From Streptomyces albicerus (GTDB taxonomy: Bacteria > Actinomycetota > Actinomycetes > Streptomycetales > Streptomycetaceae), in assembly GCF_008905045.1 (NCBI RefSeq), contig NZ_VWMY01000021.1:1-45741 (forward strand): a stretch of 45,741 nucleotides of DNA, read 5' to 3'. The notes beneath the pieces were generated by a model. That model worked only from the letters and a program-made list of their open reading frames with translations. It was not told the origin of the DNA and searched no databases. A program made the position numbers and the translations under genes. This document shows, in pieces, positions 25,047 to 33,457 of this stretch (within the stretch, counting starts at the first letter, position 1; every line of letters starts with the position of its first letter).

Positions 25047-26693
25047 ATGCGTGGAGCGACGCACGCCAGATGGGCCGCATGTGCGGTGGCGGTGGTCCTC
25101 GCCGCGACGGCCTGCGGGGACAACGGTGGCGGCGACGAAGGCGGCGGCGGCAGCGGCGACGGCTCCGGGACCCTGAGCGCCTCGTGGACCGATCCGCAGA
25201 ATCCGCTGGAACCGGCCAACACCAACGAGGTGCAGGGTGGCAAGGTCCTCGACATGATCTTCCGGGGGCTGAAGCGGTACAACCCCAAGACCGGCGCGGC
25301 CGAGGACATGCTGGCCGAGAAGATCGACACCTCGGACTCGCAGAACTTCACCATCACGATCAAGGACGGGTGGAAGTTCAGCAACGGCGAGGCCGTCACC
25401 GCCCAGTCGTTCGTGGACGCCTGGAACTACGGCGCCAGCCTCAAGAACAACCAGAAGAACGCGTACTTCTTCGGGTACATCGAGGGCTACGACAAGACGC
25501 ATCCCGAGGACGGCGGAAAGCAGACCGCCGACACCCTCTCCGGGCTGAAGGTCGTCGACGACAAGACCTTCACCGTCAAGCTCAACCAGAAGTTCTCGAC
25601 CTTCCCCGACACCCTCGGCTACTCGGCCTTCGTCCCGCTGCCCAAGGCGTTCTTCGACGACCGCGCCGGCTGGCTGAAGAAGCCCGTCGGCAACGGCCCG
25701 TACAGCGTCGAGTCGTACACCAAGGGCTCGCAGATGGCCCTCAAGAAGTGGGACGGCTACACCGGCGACGACAAGGCGCAGAACGGCGGAGTGACCCTGA
25801 AGGTCTACACCGACAACAACACCGCCTACACAGACCTCATGGCCGGCAACCTCGACCTCGTCGACGACGTGCCGGCCTCGCAGCTCAGGAACGTCCAGAG
25901 CGACCTCGGCGACCGCTACATCAACACCCCCGCCGGAATCATCCAGACCCTCGGCTTCCCGTTCTACGACAAGGCCTGGGACAGGGACGGCATGGAGAAG
26001 GTCCGCCAGGGCCTGTCCAGGGCGATCAACCGCGAACAGATCACCGACACGATCTTCCAGAAGACGCGTACGCCCGCCACCGACTGGACCTCGCCCGTGC
26101 TCGGCGCGGAGGGCGGGTTCAAGGAGGGGCTGTGCGGTGACGCCTGCGAGTACAACGCGGCCGAGGCGAAGAAGCTGATCTCCGAGGGCGGCGGCATCCC
26201 CGGCGGCAAGTTCACGATCTCGTACAACGCGGACACCGGCTCCCACAAGGAGTGGGTCGACGCCGTCTGCAACAGCATCAACAACGCCCTCGGCGACGAC
26301 AAGGCCTGCGCGGGCAACCCGGTCGGCACCTTCGCCGACTTCCGCAACCAGGTCTCGCAGCAGAAGCTCTCCGGTCCGTTCCGGGCCGGCTGGCAGATGG
26401 ACTACCCGCTGATCCAGAACTTCCTGCAGCCGCTGTACTACACCAACGCCTCCTCCAACGACGGCAAGTGGTCCAACGCGGACTTCGACAAGCTCGTCGA
26501 CCAGGCTAACCAGGAGACGGACACCGGCAAGGCCGTCGAACTCTTCCAGCAGGCCGAGGAGGTCGTACGGGACAACATGGCCGCCATCCCGCTCTGGTAC
26601 CAGAACGGCAGCGCCGGCTATTCGGAGCGGCTCTCGAATGTCGCGCTCAACCCGTTCAGCGTGCCCGTCTACGACGAGATCAAGGTCAGCTGA
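25047..26693 (+). CDS. Oligopeptide-binding lipoprotein of the second importer
   Basis: The protein is 548 aa from ATG 25047, with GAGGAGG at 25034-25040. The frame is open back to 24957 but that part lacks a signal. The signal ends LAATAC (C23), followed by a Gly/Asp/Glu linker (GGGDEGGGGSGDGSG). The SBP_bac_5 domain runs from about residue 45: SWTDPQNPLEPANTNEVQGGKVLDMIF and IKDGWKFSNGEAVTAQSFVDAW. It ends AAIPLWYQNGSAGYSERLSNV. It binds peptides for the downstream channel; specificity is unknown. A strong hairpin (26699-26734) begins 6 bp after its stop. Confidence 0.93.
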   Translation: MRGATHARWAACAVAVVLAATACGDNGGGDEGGGGSGDGSGTLSASWTDPQNPLEPANTNEVQGGKVLDMIFRGLKRYNPKTGAAEDMLAEKIDTSDSQNFTITIKDGWKFSNGEAVTAQSFVDAWNYGASLKNNQKNAYFFGYIEGYDKTHPEDGGKQTADTLSGLKVVDDKTFTVKLNQKFSTFPDTLGYSAFVPLPKAFFDDRAGWLKKPVGNGPYSVESYTKGSQMALKKWDGYTGDDKAQNGGVTLKVYTDNNTAYTDLMAGNLDLVDDVPASQLRNVQSDLGDRYINTPAGIIQTLGFPFYDKAWDRDGMEKVRQGLSRAINREQITDTIFQKTRTPATDWTSPVLGAEGGFKEGLCGDACEYNAAEAKKLISEGGGIPGGKFTISYNADTGSHKEWVDAVCNSINNALGDDKACAGNPVGTFADFRNQVSQQKLSGPFRAGWQMDYPLIQNFLQPLYYTNASSNDGKWSNADFDKLVDQANQETDTGKAVELFQQAEEVVRDNMAAIPLWYQNGSAGYSERLSNVALNPFSVPVYDEIKVS

Positions 26694-26698
26694 GCCGA

Positions 26699-26734
26699 GG
26701 GGACACCCGTCGGCATCGGCACACGGGTGTCCCC
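26699..26734 (+). terminator. Intercistronic hairpin after the second lipoprotein gene
   Basis: GGGGACACCCGT (26699-26710) pairs perfectly with ACGGGTGTCCCC (26723-26734) across a 12-base loop. It lies inside the operon, so it probably protects or partially ends the lipoprotein message, as at 19583-19622. Confidence 0.8.
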
Positions 26735-26753
26735 GCCTACCTCCGGAGCCCTC

Positions 26754-27677
26754 ATGGGACGGTATGTGATCCGGCGTCTGCTGCAGATGATCCCGGTCTT
26801 CATCGGCGCCACCCTGTTGATCTTCCTGATGGTGAACGTGATGGGCGACCCCATCGCGGGCCTGTGCGGCGACCGGCAGTGCGACCCCGCCACGGCCGCC
26901 CAGCTGCGCCGGGAGTTCGGCCTCGACAAGTCCGTGGCGCAGCAATACGCGACCTACATGGGCAACGTCTTCACCGGCGACTTCGGCACCGCGTTCAACG
27001 GGCAGGAGGTCACCGAGCTGATGGCGACCGCCTTCCCGGTCACCATCCGGTTGACGATCGTCGCGATCCTCTTCGAGATCGTCATCGGCATCACGCTGGG
27101 CGTCGTCACCGGGCTGCGCCGCGGCCGTCCCGTCGACTCGGGCGTGCTGCTGGTCACCCTCGTCGTCATCTCGGTGCCGACGTTCGTCACCGGTCTGCTG
27201 CTGCAACTGCTGCTCGGCGTCGAGTGGGGCTGGATCAAGCCCTCGGTCTCCTCGGACGCCACCTTCAGCGAACTGATCGTGCCGGGCCTGGTGCTCGCGT
27301 CCGTCTCCCTCGCGTACGTGACCCGGCTGACCCGTACGTCCATCGCCGAGAACCGCCGCGCCGACTACGTCCGTACGGCCGTCGCCAAGGGCCTGCCCCG
27401 GCGCCGGGTCATCACCCGGCATCTGCTGCGCAACTCGCTGATCCCGGTGGTCACCTTCATCGGCACCGACATCGGCGCGCTGATGGGCGGCGCGATCGTC
27501 ACCGAGCGAATCTTCAACATCCACGGCGTCGGCTTCCAGCTCTACCAGGGGATCCTCCGCCAGAACACCCAGACCGTCGTCGGCTTCGTGACCGTCCTCG
27601 TCCTCGTGTTCCTGGTGGCCAACCTGCTGGTCGACCTGCTGTACGCCGTACTCGACCCGAGGATCCGCTATGCCTGA
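26754..27677 (+). CDS. Oligopeptide ABC permease (OppB type), second importer
   Basis: The protein is 307 aa from ATG 26754, with GGAG at 26745-26748. The head MGRYVIRRLLQMIPVFIGATLLIFLMVNVMGDP is typical OppB/DppB. The outer loop has a Cys pair (C38, C43: LCGDRQCDP) at the same place as in the BldKC-like protein. The EAA motif lies at ADYVRTAVAKGLPRRRVITRHLLRN (near residue 205), and the end LLYAVLDPRIRYA is standard. Its stop overlaps the next gene by 8 bases. Confidence 0.93.
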   Translation: MGRYVIRRLLQMIPVFIGATLLIFLMVNVMGDPIAGLCGDRQCDPATAAQLRREFGLDKSVAQQYATYMGNVFTGDFGTAFNGQEVTELMATAFPVTIRLTIVAILFEIVIGITLGVVTGLRRGRPVDSGVLLVTLVVISVPTFVTGLLLQLLLGVEWGWIKPSVSSDATFSELIVPGLVLASVSLAYVTRLTRTSIAENRRADYVRTAVAKGLPRRRVITRHLLRNSLIPVVTFIGTDIGALMGGAIVTERIFNIHGVGFQLYQGILRQNTQTVVGFVTVLVLVFLVANLLVDLLYAVLDPRIRYA

Positions 27678-28647
27678 ACCCCAGGAGCCCGAGGGTGCCA
27701 TCGCCGCGACAGGCATGGGAGGCGCGATGGACCTGGCCACGAGCGAGGGCGCGAGCCTGGAGAAGGTTCCCGGCGGCCCGGAAGGCAGGGGCCCGTCGGA
27801 GAAGCCCCGCTCCCTCTGGTCCGACGCCTGGCGCGACCTGCGACGCAACCCCGTCTTCATCATCTCGGGGCTCGTCATCCTCTTCCTCGTCTTCATCTCC
27901 CTGTGGCCCTCGGTGATCGCCTCCGGCAACCCGCTCAAGTGCGATCTCGCCAAGTCGCAGGAGGGCTCCCAGCCCGGCCACCCCTTCGGATACGACGGCC
28001 AGGGCTGCGACGTCTACACGCGCACGGTGTACGGGGCGCGGGTGTCCGTCACCGTCGGCGTGTGCGCCACGCTCGGGGTCGCGATCCTCGGCTCGGTGCT
28101 CGGCGGGCTCGCCGGGTTCTTCGGCGGGGTGTGGGACGCGATCCTGTCCCGGATCACCGACATCTTCTTCGCGATCCCCGTCGTCCTCGGCGGTCTGGTG
28201 CTGCTGTCCGTCGTGACCAGCTCGACGGTCTGGCCGGTGATCGGGTTCATGGTGCTGCTCGGCTGGCCGCAGATCTCCCGTATCGCCCGGGGATCGGTGA
28301 TCACCACCAAGCAGAACGACTACGTCCAGGCGGCCCGGGCGCTCGGCGCCTCCAACTCCCGGATGCTGCTGCGGCACATCACGCCCAATGCGATCGCCCC
28401 GGTCATCGTCGTGGCGACCATCGCGCTCGGTACGTACATCGCGCTGGAGGCGACCCTCTCGTACCTCGGTGTCGGTCTGAAGCCGCCGACCGTGAGCTGG
28501 GGCATCGACATCTCTGCGGCGTCCCAGTACATCCGCTCGGCGCCGCACGCGCTCCTGTGGCCGGCCGGCGCCCTCGCCGTCACCGTCCTGGCGTTCATCA
28601 TGCTCGGCGACGCGGTGCGCGACGCCCTCGACCCGAAGCTGAGGTGA
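27670..28647 (+). CDS. Oligopeptide ABC permease (OppC type), second importer
   Basis: The protein is 325 aa from ATG 27670, which overlaps the preceding gene by 8 bases. Residues 1-50 are a polar Gly/Glu/Pro-rich head. The OppC_N motif follows (SLWSDAWRDLRRNPVFIISGLVILF), then an outer loop with HPFGYDGQGCDVYTRTVYGARVS. The channel domain has the EAA motif NDYVQAARALGASNSRMLLRHITPN and ends AVRDALDPKLR. It forms the channel with the OppB-type protein. Confidence 0.93.
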   Translation: MPEPQEPEGAIAATGMGGAMDLATSEGASLEKVPGGPEGRGPSEKPRSLWSDAWRDLRRNPVFIISGLVILFLVFISLWPSVIASGNPLKCDLAKSQEGSQPGHPFGYDGQGCDVYTRTVYGARVSVTVGVCATLGVAILGSVLGGLAGFFGGVWDAILSRITDIFFAIPVVLGGLVLLSVVTSSTVWPVIGFMVLLGWPQISRIARGSVITTKQNDYVQAARALGASNSRMLLRHITPNAIAPVIVVATIALGTYIALEATLSYLGVGLKPPTVSWGIDISAASQYIRSAPHALLWPAGALAVTVLAFIMLGDAVRDALDPKLR

Positions 28648-28653
28648 GCGGCC

Positions 28654-29628
28654 GTGCTGCTCGAAGTGCGCGATCTGCACGTGGAGTTCAGGACCAGGGA
28701 CGGCGTCGCCAAGGCCGTCAACGGTGTCACCTACAGCGTGGACGAGGGCGAGACGCTCGCCGTGCTCGGTGAGTCGGGCTCCGGCAAGTCCGTGACCGCG
28801 CAGGCCGTGATGGGCATCCTCGACGTGCCGCCCGGGAAGATCACCGCGGGTGAGATCCTCTTCCAGGGCCGGGACCTGCTGAAGTTCAAGGAGGAGGAGC
28901 GGCGGAAGGTCCGCGGCGCCGAGATGGCGATGATCTTCCAGGATGCCCTCAGTTCCCTGAACCCCGTCCTGTCCGTCGGCGCCCAGCTCGGCGAGATGTT
29001 CGTGGTCCACCAGGGCATGTCGAGGAAGAACGCCAGGACGAAGGCGATCGAGCTGATGGACCGGGTGCGCATCCCGGCTGCGAGCGCCCGCGTCGGCGAC
29101 TATCCCCACCAGTTCTCCGGCGGTATGCGCCAGCGCATCATGATCGCCATGGCGATGGCCCTCGAACCCGCGCTGATCATCGCCGACGAACCCACCACCG
29201 CGCTCGACGTCACCGTCCAGGCCCAGGTCATGGACCTGCTCGCGGAGTTGCGGCGCGAGCTCGACATGGGGCTCATCCTGATCACCCACGACCTCGGTGT
29301 GGTCGCGGACGTCGCCGACCGGATCGCCGTCATGTACGCGGGCCGGATCGTCGAGTCGGCCCCGGTCCACGACATCTACAAGGCCCCGGCCCATCCGTAC
29401 ACGAAGGGCCTCCTGGAATCGATCCCCAGGCTCGACCAGAAGGGCCAGGAGCTGTACGCGGTCAAGGGCCTGCCGCCGAACCTCATGAACATCCCGCCGG
29501 GCTGTGCCTTCAACCCGCGCTGCCCCCTGGCCCAGGACGTGTGCCGCACCGACGAGCCGCCGCTGTACGAGGTCTCCGGCGACCGCGGGAGCGCGTGCCA
29601 CTTCTGGAGGGAGTGCCTCGATGGCTGA
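28654..29628 (+). CDS. Oligopeptide ABC ATPase (OppD type), second importer
   Basis: The protein is 324 aa from GTG 28654, 6 bp after the permease stop. Walker A is GESGSGKS (39-46), signature FSGGMRQRIMIAMAMA, Walker B LIIADEPTTALD, switch ILITHDLGVV. The C-terminal oligo_HPY part has NIPPGCAFNPRCPLAQDVC and GSACHF. It shares its last 8 bases with the next gene. Confidence 0.94.
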   Translation: MLLEVRDLHVEFRTRDGVAKAVNGVTYSVDEGETLAVLGESGSGKSVTAQAVMGILDVPPGKITAGEILFQGRDLLKFKEEERRKVRGAEMAMIFQDALSSLNPVLSVGAQLGEMFVVHQGMSRKNARTKAIELMDRVRIPAASARVGDYPHQFSGGMRQRIMIAMAMALEPALIIADEPTTALDVTVQAQVMDLLAELRRELDMGLILITHDLGVVADVADRIAVMYAGRIVESAPVHDIYKAPAHPYTKGLLESIPRLDQKGQELYAVKGLPPNLMNIPPGCAFNPRCPLAQDVCRTDEPPLYEVSGDRGSACHFWRECLDG

Positions 29629-30790
29629 GCGGCTCAGTGGTTCGGTGGCCGAGCGGCCGAGCGACCCAGTGGCTGAACCGATCCTCCAGGTGCGCGGCCT
29701 GGTCAAGCACTACCCGCTCACCCAGGGGATCCTCTTCAAGAAGCAGGTCGGCGCGGTCAGGGCCGTCGACGGCGTCGACTTCGAGCTCGGCGCGGGCGAG
29801 ACCCTCGGCATCGTCGGCGAGTCCGGCTGCGGCAAGTCGACCGTCGCCAAGATGCTGGTCAACCTGGAGAAGCCCACGGCCGGCGAGATCAAGTACAAGG
29901 GCGAGGACATCACCACGCTGTCCGGCCGCGCCCTGAAGGCCGTACGCCGCAACATCCAGATGGTCTTCCAGGACCCGTACACCTCGCTCAACCCGCGGAT
30001 GACCGTCGGCGACATCATCGGAGAGCCGTACGAGATCCACCCCGAGGTCGCGCCGAAGGGCGACCGGCGCAGGAAGGTCCAGGACCTGCTGGACGTGGTC
30101 GGGCTCAACCCGGAGTACATCAATCGCTATCCGCACCAGTTCTCCGGCGGCCAGCGCCAGCGCATCGGCATCGCCCGCGGACTCGCCCTGCGCCCCGAGA
30201 TCATCGTCGCGGACGAGCCGGTGTCGGCCCTCGACGTGTCGGTGCAGGCGCAGGTGATCAACCTGATGGACAGGCTCCAGAGCGAGTTCAACCTCTCGTA
30301 CGTGTTCATCGCGCACGACCTGTCGATCGTGCGGCACATCTCCGACCGGGTCGGCGTGATGTACCTCGGGCGGATCGTGGAGATCGGCAAGGACGCCGAG
30401 ATCTACGACCACCCGACGCATCCTTATACACAGGCCCTGCTGTCCGCCGTGCCCGTCCCGGACCCGGAGGCCCGCGAGCGCCGGGAGCGGATCATCCTCT
30501 TCGGCGACGTGCCGTCCCCGGCGAACATCCCCTCCGGCTGCCGCTTCCGCACCCGCTGCTGGAAAGCCCAGGAGCGGTGCGCGCTCGAGGTCCCGCTGCT
30601 CGCGGTGCCCGCGGAGTTCCGGTACGGGGGAGGGCCGGCCGCCCATGACTCCGCGTGCCACTTCGCGGAGGACGTATCCATTTGGCGCTCCGCGCCGGGG
30701 CAAGCGGTTCCGCCGGAGGAGCCCACGGACGAGGTCCCGGACGAGCCGACGGACAAGATCCCGGACGAGCCCACGGACGAATCGAAATAG
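29621..30790 (+). CDS. Oligopeptide ABC ATPase (OppF type), second importer
   Basis: The protein is 389 aa from ATG 29621, with GGAGGG at 29606-29611; it overlaps the preceding gene by 8 bases. The frame is open upstream inside that gene. Walker A is GESGCGKS (66-73), signature FSGGQRQRIGIARGLAL, Walker B IIVADEPVSALD, switch FIAHDLSIV, and the C-terminal NIPSGCRFRTRCWKAQERC. The first 25 residues (AERLSGSVAERPSDPVAEP) and the last 25 (an EPTDEVPD-type repeat) are acidic, low-complexity extensions not needed for the ATPase. A bidirectional terminator lies downstream. Confidence 0.93.
   Translation: MAERLSGSVAERPSDPVAEPILQVRGLVKHYPLTQGILFKKQVGAVRAVDGVDFELGAGETLGIVGESGCGKSTVAKMLVNLEKPTAGEIKYKGEDITTLSGRALKAVRRNIQMVFQDPYTSLNPRMTVGDIIGEPYEIHPEVAPKGDRRRKVQDLLDVVGLNPEYINRYPHQFSGGQRQRIGIARGLALRPEIIVADEPVSALDVSVQAQVINLMDRLQSEFNLSYVFIAHDLSIVRHISDRVGVMYLGRIVEIGKDAEIYDHPTHPYTQALLSAVPVPDPEARERRERIILFGDVPSPANIPSGCRFRTRCWKAQERCALEVPLLAVPAEFRYGGGPAAHDSACHFAEDVSIWRSAPGQAVPPEEPTDEVPDEPTDKIPDEPTDESK
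30719..30785 (+). repeat. 24-bp tandem repeat at the 3' end of the OppF-type gene
   Basis: About 2.7 in-frame units of 24 bases (30719-30742, 30743-30766, then a partial one) encode EPTDEVPD, EPTDKIPD and EPTDESK. Confidence 0.85.
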
Positions 30791-30898
30791 CATGACAAAT
30801 GCGCATCAACTTCGTTAACACGTAGGCAACTTCACCGACCCGATACCGATATACGGACGCGTCAGTCTGAACAGCGTACGGCCGTGCGGGTGCCGTAG

Positions 30899-30932
30899 AC
30901 CGGCCGGGGAGCGCCATGTCTCCCCGGCCGGT
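30899..30932. terminator. Bidirectional terminator between convergent genes
   Basis: ACCGGCCGGGGAG (30899-30911) pairs perfectly with CTCCCCGGCCGGT (30920-30932), 13 bp with an 8-base loop. It sits 8 bp beyond the stop of the minus-strand peptidase gene, between it and the plus-strand importer operon. The stretch 30791-30870 before it is AT-richer than its surroundings but shows no gene. Confidence 0.85.
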
Positions 30933-30939
30933 CGCATGT

Positions 30940-33057
30940 TCACGGCAGCTTCAGGGCCCGCTTCAGGAAGTCCACCTGGAGCAGCAGCAGGTTCTCGGCG
31001 ACCTGCTCCTGCGGGGTCATGTGCGTGACTCCGGACAGCGGCAGCACCTCGTGCGGACGGCCCGCGGCCAGCAGCGCGGAGGAGAGCCGCAGGGAGTGCG
31101 CGACCACCACGTTGTCGTCGGCGAGGCCGTGCACGATCATCATCGGGCGGGCCGGCTCCGCGGCCTTCACCAGGCCGTTGTCGTCGAGCAGTGAGTTCGC
31201 GGCGTACACCTCGGGCTGCCGGTTCGGATCGCCCAGGTACCGCTCGGTGTAGTGGGTGTCGTACAGCCGCTGGTCGGTGACCGGCGCGCCCACCACACCC
31301 GCGTGGAAGACGTCAGGGCGGCGCAGCACCGCGAGCCCCGCGAGATAGCCGCCGAACGACCAGCCACGGATGGCGACCCGGCCCAGGTCCAGCGGGAAGC
31401 GCTCGGCGAGCGCATGGAGCGCGTGGATCTGGTCGTCGAGCACGACCGCCGCCATGTCGTCCTTGATCGCCTTCTCCCAGGCGGGCGAACGCCCCGGCAT
31501 GCCCCGCCCGTCCGCGACGACCACGGCGAAGCCCTGGTCGGCGAACCACTGCGGGGCGAGATACGGGTTGTGCGCGGCCAGCACACGCTGCCCGTGCGGT
31601 CCGCCGTACGGGTCCATCAGGACCGGCAGCAGACCGTCCGTGTAGCCGGTGGGGAGCAGGACGGCGCACGGAATCCGCCGCTCGCCCGCCTCCGTCAGCG
31701 TCACGCGCGGGCTCAGTCCGGGGTGCTGCGCGTACGAGGCCACGGTCGCCGCCGGCTTGCCGTCCCGCAGCACCTGCACCTGGGTGCCCGGCTGGTCGGG
31801 CACGGCCGACACGAGCACCGTCACACCGCCCGCGCGCACCGCCGAATGTACGCCGGGCTCCTGCGAAATCCGTTCCATGCCAAGGTCGTTGACCCGGTAG
31901 ACGTGCACCTCACCGGTCTCCGGAGCGGCCGCCGCCTCGCCCGCGGACGCCGACACCAGCACGTCCTCGTCCGCCACGTCGAGCACCGCGCGGACGTGCA
32001 ACTGCGGTCCCGTCAACGGGCGTTCCCCCACCGCGAGCACCCGTGCCCCGCCCTCGTCGGCGATCCGCACGAGCTGTCCGCTCGGGCTCCAGCTCGGCAC
32101 CCCGGGGAAAAGATCAAGCCATTGTGGATCTTCGTCCGCATGCACCATCCGAGTCGCCCCGGTGTCCGGATCCACGGCCAGATAGAGCTGACTCGTCTGG
32201 TCCCGCGCCTGCACCAGCACAAGCGGCGCTCCGGCCGCTGACCAGTGCACTCGTGCCAGATAGGGGTAGCGCGCCCGGTCCCAGACGACCTCCGTGCGCG
32301 CCCCGTCGAGACCGAACACGAAGAGCCGTACGTCCGCGTTGTCCGTCCCCGCCGCCGGGTACGCCACCTGCTGCGGCTCCCGCTCGGGGTGCGCGGGATC
32401 GGAGATCCACCAGCGGCGTACGGGAGCGTCGTCGGCCCGTGCCACCAGCAGCCGGTCCGAGTCCGGCGACCACCAGAAACCGCGCGAACGGCCCATCTCC
32501 TCGGCCGCGATGAACTCCGCAAGGCCGTACGTGACCGTGTCCGACTCAGGCTCCGCGAGCGACCGGTCGTCCTCGCCCTCGGCGCCGACGACCCTCAGGG
32601 CGCCCCCGGCGACGTACGCGACGAGCCGTCCGTCAGGGGACGGCCGAGGGTCCAACACCGGTCCGGGAACGCGCAGTTCACGTGCCGTACCGGCCCGCAG
32701 CTCCGCTGTGAAAAGCCGCCCCGACAAGGCGAAGGACGCCAACTCCACGGCCGTGTCGGTGGCGTAGCCGACGATGCCCGCCCCGCCCTCGCGGCTGCGT
32801 TCGCGCCGGGCCCGCTCCGCCGCCGACAGCCGTTCCGTGGTGCCCCCGAGAAGCGCCGGCGGATCGGCGGCGACACGTTCCTCGCCCTCCTCCACGTCGA
32901 GGACCCACAGCTGATTCGCCCGGTCCGTACCGGACGGGGACCGCAGGAACACGACTCGGGAACCGTCGGGCGCCACGGTGAACGCGCGGGGCGCGCCGAG
33001 TGTGAAGCGCAGGGTGCGCGCCTGCCGGCGCGGAAAGGAGAGAGGCTCGGTCGTCAT
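30940..33057 (-). CDS. S9-family prolyl oligopeptidase/dipeptidyl peptidase
   Basis: The protein is 705 aa from ATG 33057 (MTTEPLSFPRRQARTLRF). The frame continues upstream without protein-like content. Residues about 20-430 form the DPPIV_N beta-propeller, with RGFWWSPDSDRLLVARAD and SEGYATDT-like blades. Residues about 460-700 form the alpha/beta hydrolase. The catalytic triad can be read: S567 in GWSFGG, D647 in HGLADDN, and H679 in GVTHMTPQ; VADGRGMPGRSPAWEKA precedes the nucleophile. No signal peptide is seen, so it is probably cytoplasmic. It may cut Pro- or Ala-containing peptides, fitting the adjacent peptide importers, though the genes are convergent and not co-transcribed. Confidence 0.93.
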   Translation of the reverse strand: MTTEPLSFPRRQARTLRFTLGAPRAFTVAPDGSRVVFLRSPSGTDRANQLWVLDVEEGEERVAADPPALLGGTTERLSAAERARRERSREGGAGIVGYATDTAVELASFALSGRLFTAELRAGTARELRVPGPVLDPRPSPDGRLVAYVAGGALRVVGAEGEDDRSLAEPESDTVTYGLAEFIAAEEMGRSRGFWWSPDSDRLLVARADDAPVRRWWISDPAHPEREPQQVAYPAAGTDNADVRLFVFGLDGARTEVVWDRARYPYLARVHWSAAGAPLVLVQARDQTSQLYLAVDPDTGATRMVHADEDPQWLDLFPGVPSWSPSGQLVRIADEGGARVLAVGERPLTGPQLHVRAVLDVADEDVLVSASAGEAAAAPETGEVHVYRVNDLGMERISQEPGVHSAVRAGGVTVLVSAVPDQPGTQVQVLRDGKPAATVASYAQHPGLSPRVTLTEAGERRIPCAVLLPTGYTDGLLPVLMDPYGGPHGQRVLAAHNPYLAPQWFADQGFAVVVADGRGMPGRSPAWEKAIKDDMAAVVLDDQIHALHALAERFPLDLGRVAIRGWSFGGYLAGLAVLRRPDVFHAGVVGAPVTDQRLYDTHYTERYLGDPNRQPEVYAANSLLDDNGLVKAAEPARPMMIVHGLADDNVVVAHSLRLSSALLAAGRPHEVLPLSGVTHMTPQEQVAENLLLLQVDFLKRALKLP

Positions 33058-33240
33058 GCTCCGACCATATTGGCCATGCGCCCCCTTGTGCGGCCGTGCG
33101 CCGATCGATGCGCACGTAGGAATAGTTATGATCACTACCGCTGCGTGGGTATCAACCTGCTGGCCGCTGTATGGATTTACTGCCCCCATAATCCGACCCC
33201 CCGACCCCCGCGTCCCTGGGATCTTTGGAGGTGAACCGCC

Positions 33241-33435
33241 GTGGCACTTTCGATTTCGGCGGTGGTGCTGCTGGCGATCATCGTCTTCATCCTGGTCAGG
33301 AAATCAGGGCTGAAGGCCGGGCACGCGGTCGTGTGTGTCCTGCTCGGCTTCTACCTGGCCAGCTCGACGATCGCGCCCACGATCAACGAGCTGACCACGA
33401 ACATCGCAGGCATGATCGGGGACATCAAGTTCTGA
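33241..33435 (+). CDS. Small conserved membrane protein
   Basis: The protein is 64 aa from GTG 33241, with GGAGGTG at 33227-33233. Two hydrophobic stretches (residues 3-19 and 27-43) flank a short basic loop RKSGLKAGHA; the tail PTINELTTNIAGMIGDIKF is amphipathic. It looks like a two-pass membrane mini-protein. I do not recognise a named family. It lies 22 bp before mshB and reads the same way. Confidence 0.8.
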   Translation: MALSISAVVLLAIIVFILVRKSGLKAGHAVVCVLLGFYLASSTIAPTINELTTNIAGMIGDIKF

Positions 33436-33457
33436 CCCGCCTCGTAGGGTGGAGTCC

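Noticed and set aside
33104..33132. TATGAT at 33127-33132 as a promoter for the small membrane protein
   Set aside because: No acceptable -35 box at the right distance, so it is not listed as a feature.
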